Below, in pieces: positions 62,289 through 64,000 of a DNA stretch of 64,000 bases. Source of the stretch: Streptomyces sp. CBMA291 (GTDB taxonomy: Bacteria > Actinomycetota > Actinomycetes > Streptomycetales > Streptomycetaceae); contig NZ_MSJP01000047.1 in NCBI RefSeq assembly GCF_014596525.1, positions 1-64,000 on the forward strand, written 5' to 3'. Made by a program: the position numbers and the translations under genes. The number at the start of each line of letters is the position of its first letter. Position 1 is the stretch's first letter. Under the pieces are notes generated by a model. That model saw nothing but the letters and a program-made list of their open reading frames with translations. It searched no databases and was not told the DNA's origin.

Positions 62289-62712
62289 CCCGTGGCTGAA
62301 CTTGGCGCCACCGTGGGCCGGTTCGTTCCGCGTCGGCCGGGGCCCGGGGCGGTCCCTTACGGGTCGGGGCCGTACGGGGCGGGGCCGTACGGAGGCCGGG
62401 CCGTACGGAGGCCGGGCCGGGGGCCTCAGGGGTTCTGGCCGGGTTCGGAACGGGTTCAGGCCGGGGTTCAGGCCGGGGTTCGGACCCCGGATCGCTCCCG
62501 TACGGGTCCCGGTGCGGCTCGGCGCCGTGTTCGGTCCTGTGCGGCTCGGTCCCGTAGGGGTCCTGCCCGTGCGGGGCCCGGTCCCGTAGGGGTCCCTGCC
62601 CGTAGGGGATCTGGCCAGGGACCCGGCCCGTAAGGGACCCGGCCAGGGGCTCGTCCCGTAAGGGAACCCGGCCCCGGGCAAAGCCCCGGCCCTGCGCCCG
62701 TAGGGGGCTCCC
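62289..62712. repeat. GTACGGGG / CCCGTAGGGG repeat-rich spacer
   Basis: No supported gene. GGGGCCGTACGG copies occupy 62365-62420, CAGGCCGGGGTTC copies 62455-62485, and GTCCCGTAGGGGTCC-type copies 62545-62660. All are variants of a GTACGGG/GTAGGGG core. They separate the terminator of the hybrid gene from the 3' end of the acyl-CoA ligase gene. Confidence 0.7.
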
Positions 62713-64000
62713 CTACAGCTCCGTCACATCCAGCTCGCCGTCCGCGTACCGCTTGCGGATGACCTTCTTGTCGAACTTGCCCACGCTGGTCTTCGGCACC
62801 GCCGGAACGATCGCCCAGCGCTCCGGGAGCTGCCACTTGGCGATGCCGCCCTCGGTGGCGAGGAAGGCCCGCAGCGTCTCGTAGTCGGCGCTCGCGCCCT
62901 CCTTCAGGACGACGGTCGCAAGCGGGCGTTCGCCCCACTTCTCGTCCGGGACGGCGACGACCGCCGCCTCGGCCACCGCCGGGTGGGCCATGAGGGCGTT
63001 CTCCAGTTCGACGCTGGAGATCCACTCTCCGCCGGACTTGATGACGTCCTTGGCCCGGTCGGTCAGGGTGAGGAAGCCGTCGGGGCTGATCACGCCGACG
63101 TCGCCGGTCTTGAGCCAGCCGTCCTCGCTGAACTTGTCCTCGGGGCGGAGCGGTTCGCCGTCGACGCCGCTGTAGTACGCGCCCGCGATCCAGGTGCCGC
63201 GCACTTCCAGCTCGCCTGCCGACTCGCCGTCCCAGGGCAGGTGGTCGCCGCCGGGGCCGACGAGCCGCGCCTCGACACCGGCCGGAAAACGCCCCTGGGT
63301 GACCCGGTAGGGCCACTCCTCCTCGGTGGTCAGCCCGGCCGGAGGGTGCGCCATCGTGCCGAGCGGGGAGGTCTCCGTCATGCCCCAGGCGTGGCAGAGG
63401 CGGACGCCGAGCCGGTCGTACGCCTCCATGAGGGAGGGCGGACAGGCCGCGCCGCCGATGGTGACCTGGGCCATCGAGGAGAGGTCGCGGGGGTTCGCGG
63501 TGACCTCGGCGAGCAGCCCCTGCCAGATGGTGGGAACCGCCGCCGCGTGCGTCGGCCGCTCCCGCTCGATCATCTCGGCGAGCGGAGCGGGCTGGAGGAA
63601 ACGATCCGGCATCAGCATGTTGATACCGGTCATGAAGGTCGCGTGGGGCAGCCCCCAGGCGTTCACGTGGAATTGCGGGACCACCACCAAGGTCGTGTCC
63701 TGGTCGGTGAGGCCCATCGACTCGGCCATGTTCACCTGCATGGAGTGCAGATAGATCGAGCGGTGGGAGTAGACGACGCCCTTGGGGTCGCCGGTGGTGC
63801 CGGAGGTGTAGCAGAGGGCGGCGGCGGTGCGCTCGTCCAGATCCGGCCAGGCGTACGTGGTGGCGCGGCCCGCGATCAGCTCCTCGTACTCGTGCACCCT
63901 CGGCGCGACTCCGGCGAGGACGGACCGGTCGCCGGGACCCGTGACCACGACGTGCTCGACGGTCGGCAGGTGCGGGAGCAGCGGGGCGAGGAGGGGCAGC
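62713..64000 (-). CDS. Long-chain acyl-CoA synthetase (5' end cut by window edge)
   Basis: The frame is open from the right edge to the stop at 62713; ATG-like codons inside are not the true start. AMP-binding signature [20 protein letters not shown], the [15 protein letters not shown] motif (A5), the [31 protein letters not shown] motif (A7/A8) and [16 protein letters not shown] (A10 lysine) are complete. The enzyme adenylates a fatty acid and forms its CoA thioester. Only the N-terminal part is missing. Confidence 0.93.
   Translation of the reverse strand, partial: LPLLAPLLPHLPTVEHVVVTGPGDRSVLAGVAPRVHEYEELIAGRATTYAWPDLDERTAAALCYTSGTTGDPKGVVYSHRSIYLHSMQVNMAESMGLTDQDTTLVVVPQFHVNAWGLPHATFMTGINMLMPDRFLQPAPLAEMIERERPTHAAAVPTIWQGLLAEVTANPRDLSSMAQVTIGGAACPPSLMEAYDRLGVRLCHAWGMTETSPLGTMAHPPAGLTTEEEWPYRVTQGRFPAGVEARLVGPGGDHLPWDGESAGELEVRGTWIAGAYYSGVDGEPLRPEDKFSEDGWLKTGDVGVISPDGFLTLTDRAKDVIKSGGEWISSVELENALMAHPAVAEAAVVAVPDEKWGERPLATVVLKEGASADYETLRAFLATEGGIAKWQLPERWAIVPAVPKTSVGKFDKKVIRKRYADGELDVTEL

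Noticed and set aside
60141..62681. 846-residue minus-strand ORF
   Set aside because: Shadow of the Pro/Ala/Gly linker and receiver part of the PAS protein; it crosses the terminator at 62251.

Overview
The window is chromosomal DNA of a Streptomyces (or very close actinobacterium). The evidence is very high GC content with strong third-position bias, GTG starts, tandem SigF-family sigma genes, a subtilisin-inhibitor-like protein, Streptomyces-type parS sites (GTTTCACGTGAAAC), a LAXTG sorting signal, and core genes (dnaX, SRP RNA, upp, tadA, tRNA-Ser/Arg). The four parS sites suggest the origin-proximal core rather than an arm. No insertion sequence, prophage, CRISPR array or intact mobile element was found; the accessory character lies in single inserted, expanded or decaying genes.

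Layout. 1-2060: 3'-truncated dnaX (-), SRP RNA (-), tRNA-Ser(GGA) (+). 2187-7489: a giant LAXTG-anchored surface protein of about twelve DUF11-like repeats. 7490-8605: a mostly empty stretch. 8606-12017: a small secreted protein plus an ABC transporter (ATPase and FtsX-type permease). 12092-15001: small housekeeping and hypothetical genes, including a MarC-type membrane protein. 15186-17282: an unusual TerD domain fused to a PD-(D/E)XK nuclease-like domain. 17348-20056: a reactive-sulfur island (rhodanese, CstR/CsoR-type repressor, TauE/SafE exporter, WrbA) with four copies of a TACCCC-GGGGTA operator. 20233-26762: TetR regulator, hydrolase, secreted M28 aminopeptidase, DUF853 ATPase, a VapB-like small protein and a LytR_C protein.

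27062-33178 is a conserved core block: upp, tadA with its associated protein, tRNA-Ser(CGA), a Dabb protein and two SigF-family sigma genes in the sigN-sigF arrangement. 33242-36226: a lipoprotein, a TetR/hydrolase pair and an SDR pseudogene. 36227-39694: a second large DUF11-like exported protein without an anchor. 40381-45191: two drug-efflux MFS transporters with MarR and TetR regulators and palindromic operators. 45361-51273: response regulator, histidine kinase, GT2-GtrA and GT39, probably a cell-envelope glycosylation system under two-component control. 51347-51525: a cluster of four perfect parS sites, the last inside an amidohydrolase gene.

52539-56717: DUF2797 protein, Bro-N antirepressor-like regulator, PH-domain protein, a methyltransferase whose 3' end runs into an out-of-frame fragment that looks like the C-terminus of a DGQHR/DndB protein, then tRNA-Arg(ACG) and tRNA-Ser(GCT). 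57362-62234: an SSI-family protease inhibitor with an unusual P1 residue and a 1430-residue PAS/degenerate-kinase/receiver protein with a long disordered linker. 62713-64000: a 5'-truncated acyl-CoA synthetase. GTACGG-rich low-complexity repeats recur in intergenic DNA and also expand the coding parts of several genes. The best candidates for new biology are the TerD-nuclease fusion, the methyltransferase/DGQHR junction beside the tRNA pair, the degenerate hybrid kinase and the secreted-protein/ABC cassette.
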